Shown here piece by piece: positions 1-8,757 of a stretch of 64,000 nt of DNA (positions are counted from its first letter, which is position 1; each line of letters starts with the position of its first letter). This stretch comes from an uncultured Bacilli bacterium (GTDB taxonomy: Bacteria > Bacillota_I > Bacilli_A > RF39 > UBA660): the NCBI GenBank assembly GCA_934148015.1, contig CAKPCU010000001.1, positions 104,697 through 168,696 of the forward strand. Direction: 5' to 3'. Under the pieces are notes generated by a model. The model was not told the DNA's origin, searched no databases, and saw nothing but the letters and a program-made list of their open reading frames with translations. Position numbers and translations under genes: made by a program.

Positions 1-2
1 GT

Positions 3-533
3 AAAAATGCAGAACCAATAAAAGTATGGTTAGCTAAATTAGGCAGTGAAAGAATAGATGAAGTATTTGATCCATCTATAAGTGTTCAACGTGGTATAGA
101 TCTTTATCGTACAAAAGGATATGATGAAGCTTGGATGAGTAAAAGAATTAAAGGAATGCAAGATAGGAAAAGGTTAACTGGTGTTTGGAAAGATGGAGGA
201 ATAAACGAAAATAAAGAATATGCTATTTTAACTAATGAAATTTATAAAAAGGCATGACTGCAAAAGAATTTAAACAATTTAAAGGTCTTAGAAAAGAATC
301 TTTAAGAGATAATATGAGTGATATTGAAGTTACACTTGCAGACTTAGGTGAAATAGCAACAAGAGAGATTGCTAAAAAACATAATCCACGTGGTTTAAAA
401 AAATATAGAAATGGCAAGGCGTGGTGGCAAGATAGCCAATAATGCAAGAGTAGATTTAGAACGTGAAATTGGTGAAAAAGTTATAACAAATAATAATAAT
501 TTAAATTATAAATATATTAGTGATAAAAAATAG
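3..533 (+). pseudogene. dinD: DinD-family (DNA-damage-inducible protein D / BRO-N) remnant, two frameshifts
   Basis: The 5' part lies outside the window. Frame 3 reads through residues such as NAEPIKVWLAKLGSERIDEV and QRGIDLYRTKGYDEAW to a TGA at 255-257. The match continues in frame 2 (GMTAKEFKQFKGLRKESLRD) to about 400, then returns to frame 3 (MARRGGKIANNARVDLEREI) and stops at 531-533. Order and spacing match the C-terminal half of DinD proteins, phage-related factors induced by DNA damage. One base lost near the run at 245-252 and a compensating shift near 395-411 explain the breaks. Both lie by A-rich runs, so sequencing or assembly error is possible. If genuine, the gene is dead. The site directly before rpoB is unusual, since rplL normally sits there. 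Confidence 0.8.
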
Positions 534-718
534 AAAATAAATAATAATTAATGCAAGTGACGTGTTTGTGTTTTTATAGTAATGAAAATATTTAATATTA
601 TACTTAATAAATGTAAATATAAAAGCTTGTATAAAAACATGTTATAAGGATTGCGTTATAAAAGATGCATTAATAAAGGATGAAGATATACATTAGTTTA
701 AAATTTACTAAACAAAGC

Positions 719-746
719 GATTAAGATCATAATCTTAATCATTTTT
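719..746 (+). terminator. Rho-independent terminator upstream of the rpoB promoter
   Basis: A perfect 9-bp stem (GATTAAGAT / ATCTTAATC) with a CATA loop is followed by ATTTTT. It would end transcription from the dinD side. The rest of 534-920, apart from this hairpin and the rpoB promoter, shows no RNA gene or credible reading frame. Confidence 0.6.
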
Positions 747-821
747 GTGTGCTATTTAATTATTTAGTTGGCTAATAGTAATAAAATATTTGTATTTTTT
801 TGTAAAATATTCAAAAACTTA

Positions 822-850
822 TTGACAAGTGTAGATTTTTTCTGTAATAT
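822..850 (+). promoter_or_regulatory. rpoBC promoter (sigma-A type)
   Basis: TTGACA at 822-827, a 17-bp spacer and TAATAT at 845-850. Predicted start is near 857, leaving a leader of about 60 nt before the GTG at 921. rpoB therefore has its own strong promoter here and no ribosomal protein genes directly upstream. Confidence 0.75.
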
Positions 851-920
851 TTTAAATTGGTACTGTGTCTTTAAATTTAGACATGTTCTTTAAAAATTTA
901 TAGTTTAGGGGTGGAAACGC

Positions 921-3900
921 GTGGCTTATAAGATAAAAAAAGTAAACGAATACCGTGAAAGAAGAGACTTTTCAAGAGTAAATAAATCTCTAGAATTAGC
1001 AGATTTACTTGAGATACAAACAAAGTCTTACAACTGGTTTATACAAGAAGGAATCAAAGAAGTATTAGAGGAAATAAGCCCAGTAGAAAATTTCTCTGGA
1101 ACATTAGCTTTAGAATTTGGTGAATACTCATTTGATGAACCAAGACATACAATTAAGGAATGTAAGGAGAAGAAAACTACATATGCTGCTCCACTAAAGG
1201 TTCAAACTCGTCTTTTCAATAATGAAACAGGTGAAGTTAAAGAGCAAGAAATATTCCTAGGTGATATGCCTCTTATGACAGATTCTGGATCATTTATATT
1301 TAATGGGTCTGAACGTGTTATTGTATCACAATTAGTACGTTCTCCAAGTGTATATTATGGAAGAGAAATAGATAAGAATGGACGTTCTATAGTATCTTCA
1401 CAATTAATACCTAATAAAGGTACTTGGCTTGAATATAAATTAAACAGTAAAGATGTTGTAGATGTTAGAATAGACCGTAATAGAAAAGTTGTTGTAACAG
1501 CTTTCTTAAGAGCATTTGGTTTATCTAGCGATGATGATATTTTAAAATTATTTGGACAAGACGAATATTTAGTAAATACACTTGCTAAAGATTCAACTAA
1601 AAATACAGATGAAGCCTTACTTGAAATATATGAAAAGTTAAAACCAGGAGAACCTGCTACTTTAGATAGTTCTAAAAACCAATTAATCACTAGATTTTTT
1701 GATAGCTTTAGATATGATTTAGCTAAAGTTGGTCGTTATAAATTTAATAAAAAACTTAATGTTATTGATAGATTATTAGATCAAAAAATAGCTGAGGATG
1801 TAAAAGTAGATGGAGAAATAGTTATCGAAAAGGGTACTAAATTAACTAAAGAAGTATTAGATAAATTTAAACCTATTTTAGATAATGGTTATGGCATGGT
1901 TGATGCGACTATGGATAAAGAATTAGATGATCATACTAATGTACAAATTGTTAGTATTTATTCTCCTTTAGAAGAAGATAAGATAATAAAAGTAATTGGT
2001 AATGATCAAAGTATAAATGTTAAGACTCTTACTATATCTGATATTTATGCTTCTGTATCATATTATCTAAACTTATTACATAACGTAGGATCAATTGATG
2101 AAATAGATCATTTATCTAACCGTCGTTTAAGACAAGTTGGTGAATTATTACAAAATCAATTTAGAGTTGGTGTAGCTCGTATGGAAAGAGTTATTCGTGA
2201 AAGAATGACTACTCTTGATATAGAAACCGCAACACCTAAAACTTTAATTAATATTAGACCAATAACTGCTGTTATTAAAGAGTTTTTTGGATCAAGTCCA
2301 TTATCTCAGTTCATGGATCAGATTAATCCATTATCAGAGTTAAATAATAAACGTCGTTTATCTGCTCTTGGACCTGGTGGACTTTCTCGTGATAGAGCTG
2401 CTATGGAAGTACGTGATGTTAACGTATCTCACTATGGTAGAATTTGCCCTATTGAATCACCAGAAGGTGCTAATATAGGTCTTATTACATCACTTGCAAA
2501 TTATGCTAAAATAAATGAATATGGATTTATCATGACACCTTATAGAAGAGTTAAAAATGGTAAATTACAAGATGAAATAGATTATTTAACTGCAGATGAA
2601 GAAAATGGTCATATAATAGCGCAAGCTAAAGTTGATATGGATGGTGAAACAATTATTCAAGAACACTGCCCAGCTAGACAAAACGGTGAAAATATTTTAG
2701 CTAAACCTAGCGAAATAGACTATATAGATGTTGCACCACAACAAATTGTATCTGTTACAACAAGTTGTATTCCATTCCTAGATCACGATGATGGTAAACG
2801 TGCACTTATGGGATGTAACATGCAGCGTCAAGCATTACCACTTTTAAAATCAGAAGCAGCACTTGTTGCAACAGGTGTTGAAGCACAAGCAGCTAAAGAT
2901 TCAGGTGTTGTTGTACTTGCTAAGGCTGATGGTGTTGTTGAATACGTTGATGGTAAGAAAATTGTAGTTAAGACTGCAAAAGCAAAAGATATATATTTAC
3001 TTAAAAACTTTGAAGGCTCTAATGCTGGTACTTGTTATCATCAAAGACCAATTGTTAGAATTGGAGACAGTGTAAAAAGAGGACAAGTAATAGCAGATGG
3101 TCCATCTACAGATAAGGGTGAAGTTGCTCTTGGTAAAAACTTAGTAGTTGCATTCATGACTTATAATGGATATGACTATGAAGATGCTGTAATATTAAAT
3201 GAAAAGATGATAAAGGAAGATACATTAACATCAATTTATTTAGAAGATTATGAAATACAATGTCGTGATACTAAGCTAGGACCTGAAGAAATTACACGTG
3301 ATATTCCAAACGTAAGTGAAGAAGCTCGTAAAAACTTAGATGCTAATGGTATTATTAGAATTGGTACCGAAGTTAAAGAAGGAGATATCCTAGTTGGTAA
3401 AGTTACTCCTAAAGGTATGGTAGAACTTACTTCAGAAGAAAAATTATTACACGCAATCTTTGGTGAAAAGACTCGTGAAGTAAGAGATACATCTCTTCGT
3501 GTTCCACATGGTGGAGCTGGTATAGTTCATGATATAAAAATTTACACTAAGAAGGATTCTGATGAATTGCCTAGCGGTGTTTCAAAAGAAATTCGTGTAT
3601 ACATAGTTCAAAAACGTAAGATTCAAGTCGGAGATAAAATGGCTGGTCGTCACGGAAATAAAGGTGTTGTTTCACTAGTAGTTCCACAAGAAGATATGCC
3701 ATATTTACCAGATGGTACTCCAGTTGATATCTTGCTTAACCCACTTGGTGTTCCTTCTCGTATGAACCCAGGACAAGTTCTTGAAATGCATTTAGGTATG
3801 GCTGCTAAAAAGTTAGGAGTTTATACAGCAACACCAGTATTTGATGGTGCAACTTGGGAAGATATCCAAGATATGATGAAGGAAGCTGGAATGGATCCAG

Positions 3901-4559
3901 ATGGTAAAACAGTATTATATAATGGTAAAACAGGTGAACCATTTGACAATCGTGTAGCAGTTGGTGTTATGTACATGATAAAACTAGATCACATGGTTGA
4001 TGATAAACTTCATGCTCGTGCAACTGGTCCATATTCGTTAGTTACACAACAACCACTTGGTGGTAAAGCACAATTTGGTGGACAAAGATTTGGAGAAATG
4101 GAAGTTTGGGCACTTTATGCTTATGGTGCTGCTCATGTACTTCAAGAAATCTTAACTGTTAAATCAGATGATGTTGTAGGACGTGTTAAAGTTTATGAAT
4201 CTATTGTAAAAGGAAAAGCAATAAATCAAGCAGGTGTTCCAGAAAGTTTCCGTGTTCTTGTAAAAGAATTCCAAGCTTTAGGACTTAATATAGCTATGAT
4301 AAATGAAGATGGTAAAGAAGTAGATGTTAAGACTCTTGAAGAAGAGGAGGAAAAAGAGGCATCACCTTTATCAATAGAAGAAATAGATAATGTTTCTATG
4401 TTAAAAACAAAAGAAACACCAGATGCCTCATCTAAAGAGGAAGCTGATGAGGGTAATGAAGACTTCATTAGTGAAGAAGAAGAGGATGACTTTGAGGCTG
4501 AATTAGAAGATGAATTAGATGATATAGATGACGAAGAAGCGGAAGGGGATGAAGAATAA
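921..4559 (+). CDS. rpoB: DNA-directed RNA polymerase subunit beta
   Basis: Beta subunit of RNA polymerase, 1212 residues, forming one side of the catalytic cleft. The GTG start at 921 follows AGGGGTGG at 907-914. The rifampicin region is intact (GSSPLSQFMDQINPLSEL) and later family signatures include GRHGNKGVVS and PYSLVTQQPLGGKAQFGGQR. Within the rifampicin cluster, residue 476 (codon 2346-2348) is Asn where E. coli has His526, and residue 468 is Ile where E. coli has Asn518. Asn at 526 is the residue linked to natural rifampicin insensitivity in Mollicutes, so reduced susceptibility is likely (inference). The last 80 or so residues form a very acidic Glu/Asp-rich tail. The stop overlaps the rpoC start (TAATG), indicating translational coupling. 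Confidence 0.99.
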   Translation: MAYKIKKVNEYRERRDFSRVNKSLELADLLEIQTKSYNWFIQEGIKEVLEEISPVENFSGTLALEFGEYSFDEPRHTIKECKEKKTTYAAPLKVQTRLFNNETGEVKEQEIFLGDMPLMTDSGSFIFNGSERVIVSQLVRSPSVYYGREIDKNGRSIVSSQLIPNKGTWLEYKLNSKDVVDVRIDRNRKVVVTAFLRAFGLSSDDDILKLFGQDEYLVNTLAKDSTKNTDEALLEIYEKLKPGEPATLDSSKNQLITRFFDSFRYDLAKVGRYKFNKKLNVIDRLLDQKIAEDVKVDGEIVIEKGTKLTKEVLDKFKPILDNGYGMVDATMDKELDDHTNVQIVSIYSPLEEDKIIKVIGNDQSINVKTLTISDIYASVSYYLNLLHNVGSIDEIDHLSNRRLRQVGELLQNQFRVGVARMERVIRERMTTLDIETATPKTLINIRPITAVIKEFFGSSPLSQFMDQINPLSELNNKRRLSALGPGGLSRDRAAMEVRDVNVSHYGRICPIESPEGANIGLITSLANYAKINEYGFIMTPYRRVKNGKLQDEIDYLTADEENGHIIAQAKVDMDGETIIQEHCPARQNGENILAKPSEIDYIDVAPQQIVSVTTSCIPFLDHDDGKRALMGCNMQRQALPLLKSEAALVATGVEAQAAKDSGVVVLAKADGVVEYVDGKKIVVKTAKAKDIYLLKNFEGSNAGTCYHQRPIVRIGDSVKRGQVIADGPSTDKGEVALGKNLVVAFMTYNGYDYEDAVILNEKMIKEDTLTSIYLEDYEIQCRDTKLGPEEITRDIPNVSEEARKNLDANGIIRIGTEVKEGDILVGKVTPKGMVELTSEEKLLHAIFGEKTREVRDTSLRVPHGGAGIVHDIKIYTKKDSDELPSGVSKEIRVYIVQKRKIQVGDKMAGRHGNKGVVSLVVPQEDMPYLPDGTPVDILLNPLGVPSRMNPGQVLEMHLGMAAKKLGVYTATPVFDGATWEDIQDMMKEAGMDPDGKTVLYNGKTGEPFDNRVAVGVMYMIKLDHMVDDKLHARATGPYSLVTQQPLGGKAQFGGQRFGEMEVWALYAYGAAHVLQEILTVKSDDVVGRVKVYESIVKGKAINQAGVPESFRVLVKEFQALGLNIAMINEDGKEVDVKTLEEEEEKEASPLSIEEIDNVSMLKTKETPDASSKEEADEGNEDFISEEEEDDFEAELEDELDDIDDEEAEGDEE

Positions 4560-7500
4560 TGTTAGATGCAAATAAATTTGAAGGAATTAAAATATCTATC
4601 GCTTCACCTGAACAGATTCGTAATTGGTCATATGGGGAAGTTAAAAAACCAGAAACTATAAATTATCGTACATTAAAGCCTGAAAGAGATGGACTTTTCT
4701 GTGAAAAGATATTTGGTCCTACTAAAGACTATGAATGTTCTTGTGGTAAGTATAAAAGATTAAGATATAAAGATATAGTATGTGATAGATGTGGAGTAGA
4801 AGTTACTAAGTCTAAGGTGCGTCGTGAACGTATGGGACATATTGAGTTAGCTACTCCAGTGTCTCACATATGGTTCTTTAAGGGTGTACCAAGTCGTATG
4901 GGATTAGTACTTGATATGTCTCCAAGAGATTTAGAAGAAGTATTATATTTCGTATCATACGTAGTTATTAACCCAGGTGCAGCACCACTTGAAAAGAAAC
5001 AAACTTTATCTGATAAAGAGTACCGTGCTTATTATGAAAAATACGGTAAAACTTTTGAAGTAGGTATGGGTGCAGAAGCTATACTTAAACTATTAAAAGA
5101 AATAAACGTAGAAGAAGAAATAGAAAAGATAGAAAAAGAGTTGGATGGTGCTCAAGAACAAAAGAGAACCCGTTTATTAAAACGTTTAGACATACTTGAT
5201 GCATTTAAAAAATCTGGTAATAAGCCAGAATGGATGATATTAACAGCTCTTCCTGTTATACCTCCAGAATTAAGACCAATGATTCAACTTGATGGTGGAC
5301 GTTTTGCTACAAGTGATTTAAATGATTTATATAGACGTGTTATTAATCGTAACAATCGTTTAAAGAAATTACTTGAACTTAATGCACCAACAATCATTGT
5401 TCAAAATGAAAAGAGAATGCTTCAAGAAGCAGTTGATGCTTTGTTTGATAACGGAAGACGTGGTAGAAACGTAACTGGTCCATCTAATAGACCTCTTAAA
5501 TCAATTTCTAGCATGTTAAAAGGTAAACAAGGACGTTTTCGTCAAAATTTACTTGGTAAACGTGTTGATTATTCTGGTCGTAGTGTTATTGCTGTTGGAC
5601 CAGAACTTAAGATGTATCAATGTGGTATTCCAAAAGAAATGGCTCTAGAGTTATTTAAACCACATGTTATACATGGATTAGTAGAAAGAGATATTGTACA
5701 TAATATTAAATCTGCTAAGAAAATGATAGAAAATCAAGATGAAAGAGTATGGGATATTGTTGAAGACGTTATTAAAGAACATCCAGTAATGCTTAACCGT
5801 GCTCCAACACTACATAGATTAGGTATTCAAGCATTTGAACCTAAATTAGTAAGTGGTAAAGCTATTCGTTTACATCCTCTTGTTTGTGCTGGATTTAACG
5901 CAGACTTTGATGGTGACCAAATGGCTGTTCACGTACCTCTTTCTGAAGCTGCTCAAGCTGAAGCTAGATTACTTATGTTATCTTCAAATAACATACTAGA
6001 CCCTAAAGATGGTAAACCAATTGTTACTCCATCACAAGATATGGTTTTAGGTAATTATTATATAACTACAGAAAAACCTGGTGATATGGGTGAAGGTAGA
6101 GTATTTAAAAATATGAATGAAGCTATTGGTGCTTATGAAAGAAGAGAAGTAACTCTTCATGCTAGAATAGCACTTCCAGCTAAATCATTTAAATATAAGA
6201 TCTTTACAGAAGAACAAAAAGATATGTATTTAGTAACTACTGTTGGTAAATTATTGTTTAATGAAATATTACCAGATGGTTTCCAATACATAAACGAACC
6301 TTCAAAAGCAAATTATGAGAGCTTTACTCCTATGTCTCATTTCTTAAAGAAGGGTTCAAATATGCCTGAAGAAATAAAGAAAAGAGAAATAATTAAACCA
6401 TTTGCTAAGGGTGACTTAAAGAAGATTATTGCACAAGTATTTAAACGTTATAAGACAACTGAAACTTCTATATATCTAGATAAGTTAAAGAATTTAGGAT
6501 TTAAGTATTCTACTTTATCAGGTATATCAATTTCAATTGCGGACGTTGTAAAAAGTGAACATAAAAATGAAATTATCGATAAATCTCAAAAAGTTGTTGA
6601 TACAATAAATAAACAATATAGACGTGGTCTAATAACAGATAGAGAACGTTATGAAAAAGTTTGTGAAGTATGGAATAATACAACAAGCGAAGTAGAAAAA
6701 GAGTTAAAGCAAAAAGTAGTAACTTTAACAGATAACCCAATAATGATGATGGTTAATTCTGGTGCTCGTGGTTCAATTGGACAGTATAACCAGATGGCTG
6801 GTATGCGTGGACTTCTTGCAAAACCAAATGGTGAACCTGTTGAGATCCCAGTAACATCTTCATTCGTAGAGGGTCTATCAGTTTCTGAATACTTTATTTC
6901 AACACACGGTACCCGTAAAGGTAACGCTGATACTGCACTTAAAACAGCAGACTCTGGTTACTTAACAAGACGTTTAGTTGATGTTGTTCAAGATGTTATC
7001 GTAAGAGAAGAAGATTGTGGTACTATTCAAGGCGTTGTTGTATCATCATTTATAGATGATACCGCTGATACTGTAATTGAAAGTCTTCATGAACGTATAG
7101 TAGGACGCTTTACTAATAAAAAGGTAGTTGATCCTAATACAAAAGAAACAATAATTGAAAAGAATCAGTTAATTACTGAACCTATTGCAGATAAAATAGA
7201 TAAAGCTGGTATTAAAGAAGTTGAAATTAGAACAGCACTTACATGTAAGACAGAAAATGGTGTATGTAAACATTGTTATGGTATAAATTTAGCTACAGGT
7301 AATTTAGTTGAAATTGGTGAAGCTGTTGGTATTATGGCTGCACAATCAATTGGTGAACCTGGTACTCAGCTTACAATGCGTACATTCCACAATGGTGGTG
7401 TTGCATCAGGTGCAGATATAACTCAAGGTTTACCTCGTGTACAAGAGTTATTTGAAGCTAGAATACCAAAAGCTAAATCTACTATAGCTGAAATAAATGG

Positions 7501-8191
7501 TAAGATAACTAAGATAGATGAATTAAATGGTAAATATAAAATTGAAATTACAAATGATGTTGAAACAAGAGAACATACAACAAATTATGGTGTAAAACTA
7601 TGTGTTGAAGTTGGAGATACAGTAAAAGCAGGAGATAAACTTAATGTAGGTTCTATTAATCCAAAAGAATTACTTGCTGTAACAGATCCAATTACTGCTC
7701 AAAACTATATATTATCAGAAGTACAAAAAGTTTATAAATCACAAGGTGTTGATGTTTCTGATAAACATGTTGAGATACTTGCTCGTCGTATGATAGCTCG
7801 TATTAAGATTGTAGATGGTGGAGATACTCCATTAGTGTCTGGTAAACTTGTTTCAATGCATGAATTTACTAGAGTTAATAAAGATGCTATTATAATGGGT
7901 AAAAAACCAGCTACTGGTCGTCCAATTATGCTTGGTATTACTAAAGCATCGCTAGAAACTGATTCATTCTTATCAGCTGCATCATTCCAAGAAACTACAA
8001 GAATACTTACAGATGCTGCTATTAAAGGTAAAGTTGATAATTTAACAGGATTAAAAGAAAATGTTATTATTGGTAAATTAATACCTGCAGGTACTGGATC
8101 TAAGTATTATTCAGATGTTAAATATAAATTAGCTAGTGAGCCAATTGAAGATGATGCATTAGATTCTTTAGAAGAACAATTAGTTGATTAG
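4559..8191 (+). CDS. rpoC: DNA-directed RNA polymerase subunit beta'
   Basis: Catalytic beta' subunit, 1210 residues. The N-terminal zinc site is C60/C62/C75/C78 (CSCGKYK...CDRCG). The Mg-binding active-site loop NADFDGDQMAVH has Asp449, Asp451 and Asp453. A second zinc site is TCKTENGVCKHCYG, followed by trigger-loop and bridge-helix sequence such as EPGTQLTMRTFHNGG. Length matches Firmicutes RpoC without large insertions. It starts on the A of the rpoB stop codon, and a hairpin terminator follows directly, so rpoBC is a two-gene unit here. The str operon, which often follows rpoC in Bacillus, lies about 17 kb downstream instead. Confidence 0.99.
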   Translation: MLDANKFEGIKISIASPEQIRNWSYGEVKKPETINYRTLKPERDGLFCEKIFGPTKDYECSCGKYKRLRYKDIVCDRCGVEVTKSKVRRERMGHIELATPVSHIWFFKGVPSRMGLVLDMSPRDLEEVLYFVSYVVINPGAAPLEKKQTLSDKEYRAYYEKYGKTFEVGMGAEAILKLLKEINVEEEIEKIEKELDGAQEQKRTRLLKRLDILDAFKKSGNKPEWMILTALPVIPPELRPMIQLDGGRFATSDLNDLYRRVINRNNRLKKLLELNAPTIIVQNEKRMLQEAVDALFDNGRRGRNVTGPSNRPLKSISSMLKGKQGRFRQNLLGKRVDYSGRSVIAVGPELKMYQCGIPKEMALELFKPHVIHGLVERDIVHNIKSAKKMIENQDERVWDIVEDVIKEHPVMLNRAPTLHRLGIQAFEPKLVSGKAIRLHPLVCAGFNADFDGDQMAVHVPLSEAAQAEARLLMLSSNNILDPKDGKPIVTPSQDMVLGNYYITTEKPGDMGEGRVFKNMNEAIGAYERREVTLHARIALPAKSFKYKIFTEEQKDMYLVTTVGKLLFNEILPDGFQYINEPSKANYESFTPMSHFLKKGSNMPEEIKKREIIKPFAKGDLKKIIAQVFKRYKTTETSIYLDKLKNLGFKYSTLSGISISIADVVKSEHKNEIIDKSQKVVDTINKQYRRGLITDRERYEKVCEVWNNTTSEVEKELKQKVVTLTDNPIMMMVNSGARGSIGQYNQMAGMRGLLAKPNGEPVEIPVTSSFVEGLSVSEYFISTHGTRKGNADTALKTADSGYLTRRLVDVVQDVIVREEDCGTIQGVVVSSFIDDTADTVIESLHERIVGRFTNKKVVDPNTKETIIEKNQLITEPIADKIDKAGIKEVEIRTALTCKTENGVCKHCYGINLATGNLVEIGEAVGIMAAQSIGEPGTQLTMRTFHNGGVASGADITQGLPRVQELFEARIPKAKSTIAEINGKITKIDELNGKYKIEITNDVETREHTTNYGVKLCVEVGDTVKAGDKLNVGSINPKELLAVTDPITAQNYILSEVQKVYKSQGVDVSDKHVEILARRMIARIKIVDGGDTPLVSGKLVSMHEFTRVNKDAIIMGKKPATGRPIMLGITKASLETDSFLSAASFQETTRILTDAAIKGKVDNLTGLKENVIIGKLIPAGTGSKYYSDVKYKLASEPIEDDALDSLEEQLVD

Positions 8192-8199
8192 TAAAAAAG

Positions 8200-8225
8200 G
8201 AAGCTTAAATTTTAAAGCTTCTTTT
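8200..8225 (+). terminator. rpoC terminator
   Basis: Stem GAAGCTT/AAGCTTC with an 8-nt loop and a following TTTT tract, starting 9 bases after the rpoC stop. Confidence 0.65.
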
Positions 8226-8228
8226 AAT

Positions 8229-8257
8229 TTGACAAATATAGCATTTTGTGCTATTAT
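8229..8257 (+). promoter_or_regulatory. Promoter for the 8288 gene
   Basis: TTGACA at 8229-8234, 17-bp spacer, TATTAT at 8252-8257, immediately after the rpoC terminator. A strong GAGGGGGGAA ribosome site follows at 8271-8280. Confidence 0.75.
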
Positions 8258-8287
8258 ACGTTTCATAAATGAGGGGGGAAAACAAAA

Positions 8288-8674
8288 ATGTATAAGAAAA
8301 AAAATAAATTTAATTCTAAAGCATGTGATTCTAAATTAGCTGCAATATGTAATGAATTATTAGTATATAATGATGATACTGTATTTGCTATATCAAAAAA
8401 TTACGTTGAGAATAAGAGTAAAAAAGACTCTTTCGATGAAATTAAAACTAATCCTATTATCATATCATCTACTCCATTAAAAGAGTTAGTTTTACCAAGT
8501 TATTATGTACTTAGAGGAGATACTATAACTTTATGGTCTGATGAAGAGGTAATAGTTAAACTTGTATATAGTAATTTAGTATTTTCTGATGGTAATATTA
8601 AAGATAAGAAAATAGAAAACTTGTACCTAGACATAGAAAACGAAGATTATATTAAAAGTCTTAAAGGTATGTAA
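8288..8674 (+). CDS. Hypothetical protein, 128 residues
   Basis: I do not recognise this protein. It is 128 residues, with a basic N-terminus (MYKKKNKFN) and a mixed beta-rich body with few charged clusters. I see no membrane segment, signal peptide or metal motif. It has its own near-consensus promoter, a very strong ribosome-binding site and its own terminator, so it is probably a well-expressed monocistronic gene. It sits between rpoC and tilS, a place with no fixed occupant in relatives. The gene looks real because expression signals flank it on both sides, but the function cannot be named. Confidence 0.75.
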   Translation: MYKKKNKFNSKACDSKLAAICNELLVYNDDTVFAISKNYVENKSKKDSFDEIKTNPIIISSTPLKELVLPSYYVLRGDTITLWSDEEVIVKLVYSNLVFSDGNIKDKKIENLYLDIENEDYIKSLKGM

Positions 8675-8692
8675 AAATTGTTAAAAATTATT

Positions 8693-8725
8693 AAAACTCC
8701 AGTCTTTTGAGTGGAGTTTTTATTT
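8693..8725 (+). terminator. Terminator after the 8288 gene
   Basis: Stem AAAACTCCA/TGGAGTTTT (9 bp) with a 10-nt loop, followed by a TATTTATT tract. Confidence 0.75.
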
Positions 8726-8730
8726 ATTTA

Positions 8731-8739
8731 TGGTACAAT
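8731..8739 (+). promoter_or_regulatory. Extended -10 promoter for tilS-ftsH
   Basis: TGGTACAAT is an extended -10 (TGn plus TACAAT). No good -35 is visible because the preceding terminator occupies that place. It starts a short leader before the tilS ATG at 8758. Confidence 0.5.
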
Positions 8740-8757
8740 ATACGTTAAGGTGGTTTT

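Noticed and set aside
541..718. Possible small gene between the dinD remnant and the terminator
   Set aside because: Short frames lack ribosome sites and stop quickly; no tRNA or other RNA fold was recognised.
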